Origin: CAZXLT01 sp964641545
Lineage (GTDB): Bacteria; Patescibacteriota; Saccharimonadia; Saccharimonadales; AWTP1-31
Assembly: GCA_964641545.1 (NCBI GenBank)
Contig: CAZXLT010000011.1
Coordinates: forward strand, 1 to 30,441
Reading direction: 5' to 3'
DNA length: 30,441 nucleotides
A model generated the notes under the pieces. The model was not told the DNA's origin. It did not search any database and saw nothing but the letters and a program-made list of their open reading frames with translations. Of this stretch, positions 1 through 6,466 are shown piece by piece. Position 1 is the first letter of the stretch, and each line of letters opens with the position of its first letter. The position numbers were made by a program, and so were the translations under genes.

Positions 1-21
1 AGCCAACTGAGCTAATCACCC
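1..21 (-). tRNA. partial tRNA, 5' end only (identity not determined)
   Basis: Read on the minus strand, positions 21 to 1 give a 7-base acceptor strand GGGTGAT, then TA, then the D-stem start GCTC followed by AGTTGG, the standard layout of a tRNA 5' half. The anticodon and the rest of the molecule lie left of the window, so the amino acid cannot be named. It would be transcribed leftward, like the two leucine tRNAs nearby. Confidence 0.55.
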
Positions 22-221
22 CCGATAATGGAGACAAACCTACGGTTTTTCTCATCGCGCCGTGCAAAAAGTGTCATTTTTGCTCGGGCTGCTCTTTTCC
101 CTTTGTATGGGGTCCCGCAAAATGGCTATTTTGTGGGGCAAAGTAGGGACAAGACAAGGTCTTGCTAAATTTTGACTACTTGATCGTCAAATTTTATGTA
201 AGGCCGCTCTTGATCCCGACG
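22..221. other. non-coding spacer rich in short inverted repeats between tRNA genes
   Basis: I see no convincing reading frame here. The spacer holds four consecutive inverted repeats: 64-70 with 77-83 (7 pairs), 114-123 with 128-137 (10 pairs with one G-U, 4-base loop), 150-155 with 159-164 (6 pairs), and 171-176 with 186-191 (6 pairs). GTCCC at 112-116 could instead pair with GGGAC at 146-150, so alternative folds exist. None is followed by a T-run long enough for an ordinary terminator. It may be tRNA processing spacer or an unrecognised structured RNA. I could not match it to SRP RNA, tmRNA or RNase P RNA. Confidence 0.4.
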
Positions 222-308
222 TGGTGCGCGAGAGAGGACTTGAACCTCCACAGGATTTCTCCCACTACCACCTCAAGGTAGCGCGTCTACCAATTCCGCC
301 ACCCGCGC
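222..308 (-). tRNA. tRNA-Leu, anticodon GAG
   Basis: An 87-base class II tRNA with encoded CCA. The acceptor strand GCGCGGG pairs with CTCGCGC (one G-U), followed by discriminator A and CCA. The D-arm contains the leucine-type GGCGGAATTGGTAGACGC. The anticodon stem CTACC/GGTAG closes the loop TTGAGGT, giving anticodon GAG, and the T-arm has TTCAAGT. A long variable arm is present. It lies 34 bases downstream of the small membrane protein gene on the same strand, so it may be co-transcribed with it. Confidence 0.96.
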
Positions 309-342
309 AAACTTTTGCAATCTGTTAAAGAACCCGTCTATC

Positions 343-657
343 TTATCTGTTTTTGCGCTTTTTTTCAAGGCGTTTGCGATGTTTTTTTGGTGGATTCAAA
401 CGACGCTCGGCAATAGAGGTAACCCCCCGAAACGCCACCGTAGCCCAGATAACATTGAGAATAACGGTCATATAGGTATGGTTGTGTAGCTGATAGAGAA
501 CCAGCAGCAACGCACCAACCAGGTTATCTAGTTCGTACAATAGCGATCGATTCGTCCAACGCCCAATGCTTGTTCGATAAAATCCCAACAATATCAGTGC
601 GGCCCCTGCCATGCCTACATAGTTGTACGGATCATGCCAATCTATTATCCCACCCAT
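343..657 (-). CDS. small membrane protein of the CBU_0592 type
   Basis: A 104-residue protein with three to four hydrophobic segments (about residues 13-28, 42-57 and 62-78) and a very basic C-terminal tail (about residues 85-104, KKHRK and KKRKNR). The pattern of an early Tyr, a G-x-x-G-A segment, a central SLLYELDNLVGALLL stretch and a later ILNVIWATVA stretch resembles the CBU_0592-like family of small bacterial membrane proteins, whose function is not established. The start lies 5 bases after the FAD oxidase stop, so the two are probably one operon. The basic tail should face the cytoplasm. The family assignment is from memory of the motif pattern. Confidence 0.75.
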   Translation of the reverse strand: MGGIIDWHDPYNYVGMAGAALILLGFYRTSIGRWTNRSLLYELDNLVGALLLVLYQLHNHTYMTVILNVIWATVAFRGVTSIAERRLNPPKKHRKRLEKKRKNR

Positions 658-662
658 ATATC

Positions 663-2336
663 CTATGTCCTCGGTAAATGACTTGAAAGGTGATTAAGCG
701 AGTATTCGTGCCGCAGCAGTGGCTTGATGTCGTCTAGTTCAACGTTTATCTTAACGCCTGGGTTCATAGTCCCATACGGATCAAAAATGGTTTTAACCTT
801 TTGAAAAACTTTGTACAGCTCATTACCGAATAAATGCTGCAAATATGGTGCTCGCAATCGTCCGTCGCCATGCTCGGCACTTGTGCTGCCGCCCATGTTA
901 ATGACCATGTTGTGGTATTCGTCCATGACTTTAAATACTTTTTGGCGGTCGCCAACCTGACTCAGGTCAAGAAACGGCTGCATGTGTAAATTGGCATCGC
1001 CTGCGTGCCCCCAAATTGCTGATCGCAGATGATATTTTTCGAACAGATCATACACACCATGAACATATGCTTGAAATTGTGCGACCGGAACTGTTCCATC
1101 TTCGATAATCGGCAAGGCTTTGGTATTGCCTTCTGTGTGTGAAATCACAGCTGCGGCGCTGTGGCGTATCTTCCATAGCTTCTCTTTTTCTTCGTCTTCG
1201 GTTTCGAGCTGATACTTTACCTGGTAGTGTTCAAGTGTCTTGACCGTCTTCTTTACTAAACGCTTTTGTACGCGCTGATTAGCATTGTCAAATTCGATAA
1301 GCACAACAAGCTTGTGGAATGGTTTTTCAACAATGCCTTTGAGCTGGTTAGGGTTGTGTTCGTGCAAGAAATTCAACAAATTCTCGTCGACCAGCTCCAT
1401 CGCGCTTGGCATATCCGGGAGTTTTCTCAGTTCTAACACCACCTGTTCGGCAACCTTGATATCATCGAAGAAGGCAGCGATAAGTGTTGTATTGGCATTG
1501 TGCGGTTCTGTTTTAAGCGTAATTTCGGTAATAACTCCGAGGGTGCCCTGCGAGCCAACAAACAAAGGGGTCAGATCGAACGAACCATCTTTGCGTTTAA
1601 CATCAAGCAAGTCGTACCCAGCTGAGTTCTTGGTCGTTGCTAGCTGCATTGTTTCGATTACACTTTTATGTTCCTCGAACAGTGCGTCCAACGCCCGATA
1701 AATTTCACCTTCGAAGTTACTGAGTCCCATTTTTTTGCTGAGTTCCCGTTTGTTCAAGCGTCGCGTTTCGATTGTTTCGCCATTAGCCAGCACAACCCGA
1801 AGACCCCGAACATAATCTCTGGTACTGCCATACTTTACAGTTTTTTCACCTGATGCATTGTTCGCAACCGCACCACCGACCGTGGAATATTCGATTGATG
1901 AAGGGTAGGGCGGAAGAAAGCGACCATGGGTATGAAGCGTTTGCTGCAGTTTGCCGTAGTTGATACCAGGCTCTACAATAACATCGCCCGTTTTGCCATC
2001 GAACTCTAAGATTCGATGCATGTGAGCCGGGAATACGGTGATGATTCCCTCTCCAATAGCTGCACCCGCCTGGTCTGTGCCCAAACCACGGGCGGTGATT
2101 GGAATTACTCTGCCCCGCTCTGCCAGCTGCCACGTAAACCGAGTTGTTTTACGAATGTCTTGTTCGTTGCGTGGGTACACTATTAACGACGGCGTGACAG
2201 AAAACACGCTGCCGTCTGTCGAAAAAAAGCGCCGCACATCATTTGCTGCGGTGACTTCACCAAGTAAATGTTCCTGCAAGTAATGTGCGACTTTACTCAT
2301 ACCCTCTATCTGTTCAAGCGTTAGTATTTCTGACAA
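663..2336 (-). CDS. FAD-linked oxidase, GlcD / D-lactate dehydrogenase type
   Basis: A 557-residue flavoprotein with the two domains of the glycolate oxidase subunit D / D-lactate dehydrogenase family. The N-terminal PCMH FAD-binding domain shows PITARGLGTDQAG (about 79-91) and a glycine/alanine-rich GGAVANNASGEK stretch (about 153-164). The C-terminal FAD-oxidase cap shows WGHAGDANLH, whose histidines are metal ligands in relatives, AEHGDGR, and the terminal FDPYGTMNPG signature. Members oxidise 2-hydroxy acids using FAD. The length matches single-subunit forms, with no C-terminal iron-sulfur domain and no GlcE/GlcF partner nearby. The substrate cannot be told. The start is uncertain: TTG at 2336 gives the full frame, but a TGC-TATGAT extended -10 lies only 2 bases before it, so ATG at 2300 is an alternative. 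Confidence 0.9.
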   Translation of the reverse strand: MSEILTLEQIEGMSKVAHYLQEHLLGEVTAANDVRRFFSTDGSVFSVTPSLIVYPRNEQDIRKTTRFTWQLAERGRVIPITARGLGTDQAGAAIGEGIITVFPAHMHRILEFDGKTGDVIVEPGINYGKLQQTLHTHGRFLPPYPSSIEYSTVGGAVANNASGEKTVKYGSTRDYVRGLRVVLANGETIETRRLNKRELSKKMGLSNFEGEIYRALDALFEEHKSVIETMQLATTKNSAGYDLLDVKRKDGSFDLTPLFVGSQGTLGVITEITLKTEPHNANTTLIAAFFDDIKVAEQVVLELRKLPDMPSAMELVDENLLNFLHEHNPNQLKGIVEKPFHKLVVLIEFDNANQRVQKRLVKKTVKTLEHYQVKYQLETEDEEKEKLWKIRHSAAAVISHTEGNTKALPIIEDGTVPVAQFQAYVHGVYDLFEKYHLRSAIWGHAGDANLHMQPFLDLSQVGDRQKVFKVMDEYHNMVINMGGSTSAEHGDGRLRAPYLQHLFGNELYKVFQKVKTIFDPYGTMNPGVKINVELDDIKPLLRHEYSLNHLSSHLPRT

Positions 2337-2374
2337 CTATCATAGCACAATCTACCAGTGACTGTCAGACCATC

Positions 2375-2461
2375 TGGTGCGGATGAGAGGACTTGAACCT
2401 CCACAGGATTGCTCCTACTACGTCCTGAACGTAGCGCGTCTACCAATTCCGCCACATCCGC
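2375..2461 (-). tRNA. tRNA-Leu, anticodon CAG
   Basis: An 87-base class II tRNA. The acceptor GCGGATG pairs perfectly with CATCCGC, followed by A and encoded CCA. The anticodon stem CTACG/CGTAG closes TTCAGGA, so the anticodon is CAG. The D-arm, T-arm and much of the variable arm are nearly identical to the GAG isoacceptor at 222-308, suggesting duplication. It ends 39 bases before the FAD oxidase start on the same strand. Confidence 0.96.
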
Positions 2462-2558
2462 ATACTGTTATCAATACGCAAAGCGCGTCTACGATTAACA
2501 ATAGGCCGCAACATCTGCGTGTTACCAGATTTTACCCTGTTATGTGCCACAAAAGCAA

Positions 2559-4343
2559 TTACTTGATGGGTCGTGGCTCTTCACGAATCAGCCAATCTTC
2601 TACATTTGAGTAGCGGTCGGCGCCGTTATTGAGACTAAAGGGTTGAAAGTTTGCGAGCTTTCCGCGGACAAGATACAGGTAGCGCGGCTGGTACAAAGCT
2701 ATGGCAGGCACATCGTTTCGCCATGCCTCCAGGAATGGTCGGTATTTAATACCACGAATAATCGCATCACTTCGTGTGCGACCTGCTTCGAGCGCCGTAT
2801 CAGCTTGCGGAGATCGATATTCCGAGAAATTTAAACGATTCGGTGAGCGTATATCTGCCTGGCTACTGTGCCAGTAAGCAAAGACGTCCGGGTCTGGTCC
2901 CAATGCTATGCCGTACAACAATGCATCGTAGTTATGAAACGCTAACGTAGTTTGTAGATCGTCGTCGGATTGCTGACGAATAGTAAGATCGACCCCAACA
3001 GCTTGCCATTGCTGTTTTAGGCTCTGGGCAACGTAGTTGTACGTGCTGTTTTCTTGCGTATACAGCGAAAAGTTCAGTGGGCGCTTGTCTTTGCTACGCT
3101 TGCCGCTCGCATCTGCGAGCCATCCCGCTTCGTTAAGCAGTTGTTTTGCTTTTTCGATATCGCCGGTATTTTGCACGACAGCTGGATCGTAGCCAACATG
3201 CGTATTTAAGAGCGGTGCGCGAGATGGTAAGACTGGTCGACCAATGCTCTCTAAAATTTTGGCTGTGTCAGTTGAAAATGCCAGAGCTTGTCGTACCTTT
3301 TTATCTTGCAGAATATCACTACTCGTTTTTAAGAAGACTAATACTTGGCTAGTAAGCGGAACGTTATAGTCTGTTATGTCAGCCCGATCCCGAAAGTCTT
3401 CCGGTAATACACTTAGGCCCGCAGCAGCAGTAAGCTCTTTTTTCTTAAAAGCAGCGATGAGCTGCTCTTCTTCAAAAAACGCTCGAATAATAAAACGCTC
3501 TAGTTTTGGAGCGCCACCGTGATATCGGGCATTTGGCACAAGCCCAATGCGCTGTTCGCGCGTTTGTGGGTCGTTGCCCTGCACTTCTACTGCTTCGAGC
3601 TTGAATGGTCCGGCGCCAACTGGACGGCTATTGTTGAACGGAACAGATCGAAGCTGACTAGCGGGGTATTCTGCCAGTTTATGTTTGGGAACTATCCCGT
3701 TAGTCATTGATAGCGGAAATGCGCTTAATACATTTGGCAATACAAAAACGACTGTGCGTTTGTTTGTTGCCGACACTTTGATCCCGCGCCAGCTATTTGC
3801 CAGTGAAGACTTTGCGTCTGGATTTTGGATCATTTGATAGGTATACACCACGTCTTCACTAGTCAACGGACGCCCGTCTTGCCATACCAGCTTATCCTTC
3901 AGCGTAACCGTGTATGTCACGCCTCGCTCATCAACAGTCCAACTTTCTGCCAGATCACCAACCAGCTGATTACGCGAGTCGAATTTAAACAACCCCGCAA
4001 AGATAAGCCGCGAAACACTATTATCGACACTGCCAGCTGCGTACAATGGACTCGCGTTAGTAAACGAACCGAGAATACCTTCCGTAAAAATGCCCCCTGG
4101 GGCGGGTTGATCCGACAAATAATATTTACCCAGTGTTCTGGTCTGATACAACACCCCAGAAACCAGAAGACCGACCAAAACTACCCATGCAGCAATAAAC
4201 CGGCGAACTTTTGTAAGACGACTTAACCGCCGAAAAAAATGACGCTCCAAGCCTTCTTCGGCCTGTGTTCCAAGATCTTCAACCTGGCGCTTGCGCGAAC
4301 GAACACGTCGTCGCCAACGCAATTTTGTAGCACGATCAATCAC
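2559..4343 (-). CDS. family 5 extracellular solute (peptide)-binding protein, membrane anchored
   Basis: A 594-residue protein of the OppA/DppA-type SBP_bac_5 family. A very basic N-terminus (about 1-47) precedes one hydrophobic helix (about 48-66), after which the binding domain begins. Family hallmarks include LAESWTVDERGVTYTVTLKD and WQDGRPLTSEDVVYTYQ (roughly 130-170), a VRQALAFSTDT stretch, and KAKQLLNEAGW. There is no lipobox cysteine and no obvious cleavage site, so the helix probably stays as a membrane anchor. Relatives deliver peptides to an ABC importer, but no permease or ATPase gene is adjacent. The start is GTG at 4343. TTG at 4322 is an alternative, because a TATATA box lies directly upstream of the GTG. 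Confidence 0.9.
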   Translation of the reverse strand: MIDRATKLRWRRRVRSRKRQVEDLGTQAEEGLERHFFRRLSRLTKVRRFIAAWVVLVGLLVSGVLYQTRTLGKYYLSDQPAPGGIFTEGILGSFTNASPLYAAGSVDNSVSRLIFAGLFKFDSRNQLVGDLAESWTVDERGVTYTVTLKDKLVWQDGRPLTSEDVVYTYQMIQNPDAKSSLANSWRGIKVSATNKRTVVFVLPNVLSAFPLSMTNGIVPKHKLAEYPASQLRSVPFNNSRPVGAGPFKLEAVEVQGNDPQTREQRIGLVPNARYHGGAPKLERFIIRAFFEEEQLIAAFKKKELTAAAGLSVLPEDFRDRADITDYNVPLTSQVLVFLKTSSDILQDKKVRQALAFSTDTAKILESIGRPVLPSRAPLLNTHVGYDPAVVQNTGDIEKAKQLLNEAGWLADASGKRSKDKRPLNFSLYTQENSTYNYVAQSLKQQWQAVGVDLTIRQQSDDDLQTTLAFHNYDALLYGIALGPDPDVFAYWHSSQADIRSPNRLNFSEYRSPQADTALEAGRTRSDAIIRGIKYRPFLEAWRNDVPAIALYQPRYLYLVRGKLANFQPFSLNNGADRYSNVEDWLIREEPRPIK

Positions 4344-4386
4344 TTATATATGTTACCACAAGGGGTTTTAGCTGAGCTATTGCTGA

Positions 4387-4599
4387 TTAGTTAATGATGC
4401 CGAGCAGCAGGGATGCGGCAAAAACTATAACGAGAATTATTGTTATTTGGTGCAGTGACTTGTCGGAACCACGACGGACAGTGTTCACTTCGCCGCCACC
4501 ACCTAAGCCCGCACCCAAACTTGCCCCGCGGGTTTGAATCAAAATAAGAATAACTAGGAGCACGGTTGTGCCGAGTGTTATGTAGTTAAATACGTTCAT
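4387..4599 (-). CDS. secG: protein translocase subunit SecG
   Basis: A 70-residue protein with two membrane helices (about 5-21 and 51-68) joined by the diagnostic SecG loop: IQTRGASLGAGLGGGGEVN followed by RRGSDK. SecG is the accessory subunit of the SecYEG channel and aids SecA-driven export. The start overlaps the stop of the upstream holin-like gene by 4 bases (ATGA type), so the two are translationally coupled. Length and motif are normal for the family. Confidence 0.95.
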   Translation of the reverse strand: MNVFNYITLGTTVLLVILILIQTRGASLGAGLGGGGEVNTVRRGSDKSLHQITIILVIVFAASLLLGIIN

Positions 4600-4958
4600 T
4601 TGTCTTCTAGTATAGTGGTAACCAGATAATTCACCAAACCTATGACCATACCAGCAAGCATAGCCGCGCCGAAGTTAGTGACATGGAGCGGTTCGTATAG
4701 CTTACTTACAAGAAGCACCATGAGACCGTTTATGACAATCATAAATAACCCTAGGCTGAACAATATCGCAGGGAGCGACAGGATAATGACAACCGGTTTA
4801 ATAACCGCGTTGACCAACGCTAACAGTAAACCTGAAACAACAATGACTCCAAGTCTTTGTTCGTAGCTAATCCGGTCTCCTAGTAGCCCTGCGGCTACCC
4901 ACAGCCCCAAGCCACACACAAACCACCTAATTAAAAACCGTGCGAAAGGTCGCTTCAT
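4596..4958 (-). CDS. YvlD / phage-holin-4 family membrane protein
   Basis: A 120-residue protein with four predicted membrane helices. It matches the YvlD-like family (Pfam Phage_holin_4_2) in the segments LVNAVIKPVVIILSLPA and LGLFMIVINGLMVLL. Despite the family name, chromosomal members are membrane proteins of unclear role, and nothing here suggests a phage. It is the first gene of a two-gene unit with secG. A TACAAT box with an upstream TGC (4969-4977) sits 10 bases before the ATG, predicting a leader of only a few bases. Confidence 0.88.
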   Translation of the reverse strand: MKRPFARFLIRWFVCGLGLWVAAGLLGDRISYEQRLGVIVVSGLLLALVNAVIKPVVIILSLPAILFSLGLFMIVINGLMVLLVSKLYEPLHVTNFGAAMLAGMVIGLVNYLVTTILEDK

Positions 4959-4968
4959 ACTTATGCTT

Positions 4969-4977
4969 ATTGTAGCA
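4969..4977 (-). promoter_or_regulatory. extended -10 promoter of the holin-like/secG unit
   Basis: On the minus strand TGC precedes TACAAT (five of six matches to TATAAT). The hexamer ends 10 bases before the ATG at 4958. No good -35 box is visible, which fits an extended -10 promoter. The predicted leader is about 4 bases. Confidence 0.55.
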
Positions 4978-4985
4978 TACCTACA

Positions 4986-5666
4986 TTATTCTTTTGTTTC
5001 TTCAGCAGCTGGCTTCTCGGCGTCGCCTTCTGCTGCTGGAGTCTCGCCCTCGGATGTTTCGCCACCAGCTTCGCCCTCAGCTTCTTCGGCCTCCTCGGAA
5101 ATCTGGGCCTTCGTTTCTTCGACAACAGCGATTGAATGCTCAGGTTCAGTGATAATTTCTACGGTTGCTGGAGCTTTGATATCTGCTACGGTAATCTTGT
5201 CGCCAATTTCCGCAAGACCACTAGCATCAACTTCGAGCACATCAATCAAATCTTTTGGAAGCGCCTCGATCTCAACAGCATCAAGTGTTCGAATAACCAT
5301 AAATCCTGCCTTTTCAGCCGGGATCTCGCCTTCCATAAAATGAACCGGTACTTCTGTGCGCTGTTTTTCATCGGCTTTAATAGCATTAAACACCACATGA
5401 CGTACAGTTTGCTTGCGCGGTTCAAAATCGACACTTTTAATAAGCGCCATGAATTGTTGCTTGCCAACCGTAAGGCTGACGGGATGGTGTTTTCCTGCTT
5501 GAGTATATGCCTTTACCATAACCCCCGTGGGTGCCATTACGTGAATAGATGGCTTACCGTGGTCGTGGATAACGGCTGGAATCTTCCCCTCGCGACGTAA
5601 ACCTCGCACCTGTTTTCCTAGCACTTCGCGTTTCTCAAGTGTCAGCGTAATTTCTTCGTTACTCAA
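4986..5666 (-). CDS. rplY: large ribosomal subunit protein bL25 (CTC form)
   Basis: A 226-residue protein made of the 5S-rRNA-binding L25 domain (LTLEKREVLGKQVRGLRREG then IPAVIHDHG near the N-terminus), the TL5/CTC beta domain (about 95-185), and a low-complexity acidic Ala/Glu/Gly tail (about 187-226). It binds 5S rRNA in the large subunit, and the long acidic tail is common in CTC-type proteins. I place the start at TTG 5666 because a strong Shine-Dalgarno GAGGGAG (5673-5679) lies 6 bases upstream. The GTG at 5681 would add 5 residues but has no ribosome binding site. It diverges from the DedA gene. A TACAAT box at 5703-5708 is the likely promoter. Confidence 0.93.
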   Translation of the reverse strand: MSNEEITLTLEKREVLGKQVRGLRREGKIPAVIHDHGKPSIHVMAPTGVMVKAYTQAGKHHPVSLTVGKQQFMALIKSVDFEPRKQTVRHVVFNAIKADEKQRTEVPVHFMEGEIPAEKAGFMVIRTLDAVEIEALPKDLIDVLEVDASGLAEIGDKITVADIKAPATVEIITEPEHSIAVVEETKAQISEEAEEAEGEAGGETSEGETPAAEGDAEKPAAEETKE

Positions 5667-5702
5667 GCTTTTCTCCCTCACATTTGCTTTGTTACTCGTT
5701 CT

Positions 5703-5708
5703 ATTGTA
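5703..5708 (-). promoter_or_regulatory. -10 box of rplY
   Basis: TACAAT on the minus strand, 36 bases before the preferred TTG start. No good -35 is visible. It predicts a leader of about 30 bases that includes the GAGGGAG ribosome binding site, unlike the leaderless pattern of neighbouring genes. Confidence 0.45.
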
Positions 5709-5755
5709 ACAGAGTATTTCTGGGATTATTTGAAAAAAAGTTGTGGTTTGAACTA

Positions 5756-5784
5756 TGGACGAGAGACAAGGGAACCGGTACTAT
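5756..5784 (+). promoter_or_regulatory. promoter of the DedA gene
   Basis: TGGACG (5756-5761), a 17-base spacer, and TACTAT (5779-5784). The ATG at 5792 lies 7 bases after the -10, so transcription should begin at or 1 base before the start codon. This supports 5792 over the upstream in-frame ATG at 5684. Confidence 0.5.
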
Positions 5785-5791
5785 TGAGTTT

Positions 5792-6445
5792 ATGTTTGAT
5801 GTTGAACATCTGATTCAAACTGGCGGCATACTACTAGTCAGTTTTATTGTGTTTGCTGAGTCCGGACTACTGATAGGTTTCTTCTTGCCTGGCGACTCGT
5901 TACTGTTTGGAGCTGGCTTGGCTGCCTCCCAAGGACGCTTTCCGTTATTTGCGCTCATTGTCTCTGTTGTAGCCGCAGCAATTATCGGCGATAACGTTGG
6001 CTACAGCATTGGTCGGCGCGCAGGTCCAAGACTTTTTAAGAAAAAAGACGGCTTGATATTTCGACAGGAATACTTACAAAAAGCCGAAGAATTCTACGAG
6101 AAACACGGCGGCAAAACAATCATTCTGGCACGTTTCACGCCAATTGTTCGTACATTTGCCCCCATGGTTGCGGGTGCGAGCAAAATGGACCGCAGTAGGT
6201 TCATGTTTTTTAACATCCTCGGCGGTCTACTATGGGGTGTCGGTCTTCCCGTCTTAGGCTATGGAATTGGTCAGCGAATTCCCCACCTAGATAAGTATAT
6301 TGAGCTGGTTATGATAGGTGTGATTATAGTCAGTTTTGCGCTTGCGGTTGGACACCTGCTAAAGGACAAGAAGACTCGGCAGATGCTGGCGCAGGGCATA
6401 AAAAGTAACTTACAAAAGATCACCCTCAACAAAAAAGTTGACTAA
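5792..6445 (+). CDS. DedA family (VTT/SNARE-associated) membrane protein
   Basis: A 217-residue polytopic membrane protein of the DedA family. It shows the family segments FAESGLLIGFFLPGDSLLF near the N-terminus and ARFTPIVRTFAPMVAG in the second half, including the conserved arginines, followed by FMFFNILGGLLWG. Bacterial DedA proteins are half-transporters or flippases linked to undecaprenyl-phosphate or phospholipid recycling. The open frame continues upstream to an ATG at 5684, but the extra 36 residues are not family-like and would overlap the promoter. The start at 5792 matches the beginning of homologous proteins. It converges with uvrA, with 21 bases between the stops. Confidence 0.92.
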   Translation: MFDVEHLIQTGGILLVSFIVFAESGLLIGFFLPGDSLLFGAGLAASQGRFPLFALIVSVVAAAIIGDNVGYSIGRRAGPRLFKKKDGLIFRQEYLQKAEEFYEKHGGKTIILARFTPIVRTFAPMVAGASKMDRSRFMFFNILGGLLWGVGLPVLGYGIGQRIPHLDKYIELVMIGVIIVSFALAVGHLLKDKKTRQMLAQGIKSNLQKITLNKKVD

Positions 6446-6466
6446 CACTTTTGTCGCACCGCTGAT

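Noticed and set aside
60..120. SRP (4.5S) RNA gene in the spacer, because AGCAGCC occurs on the minus strand
   Set aside because: The paired CAGG side and the capping tetraloop of the SRP RNA signature are not found at the right place.
1285..1701. Long plus-strand open frame over the FAD oxidase gene (and similar ones over uvrA, L25, FtsA-like, baseplate-like and others)
   Set aside because: Serine/leucine-rich shadow translations opposite well-supported genes, with no domain, promoter or ribosome binding site.
4596..4958. Holin of a lysis cassette
   Set aside because: The YvlD-like family is mostly chromosomal, it is coupled to secG here, and no endolysin is adjacent.
5684..5791. N-terminal extension of the DedA protein to ATG 5684
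   Set aside because: The extra 36 residues do not resemble DedA and overlap the predicted promoter. ATG 5792 has a -10 box 7 bases upstream.
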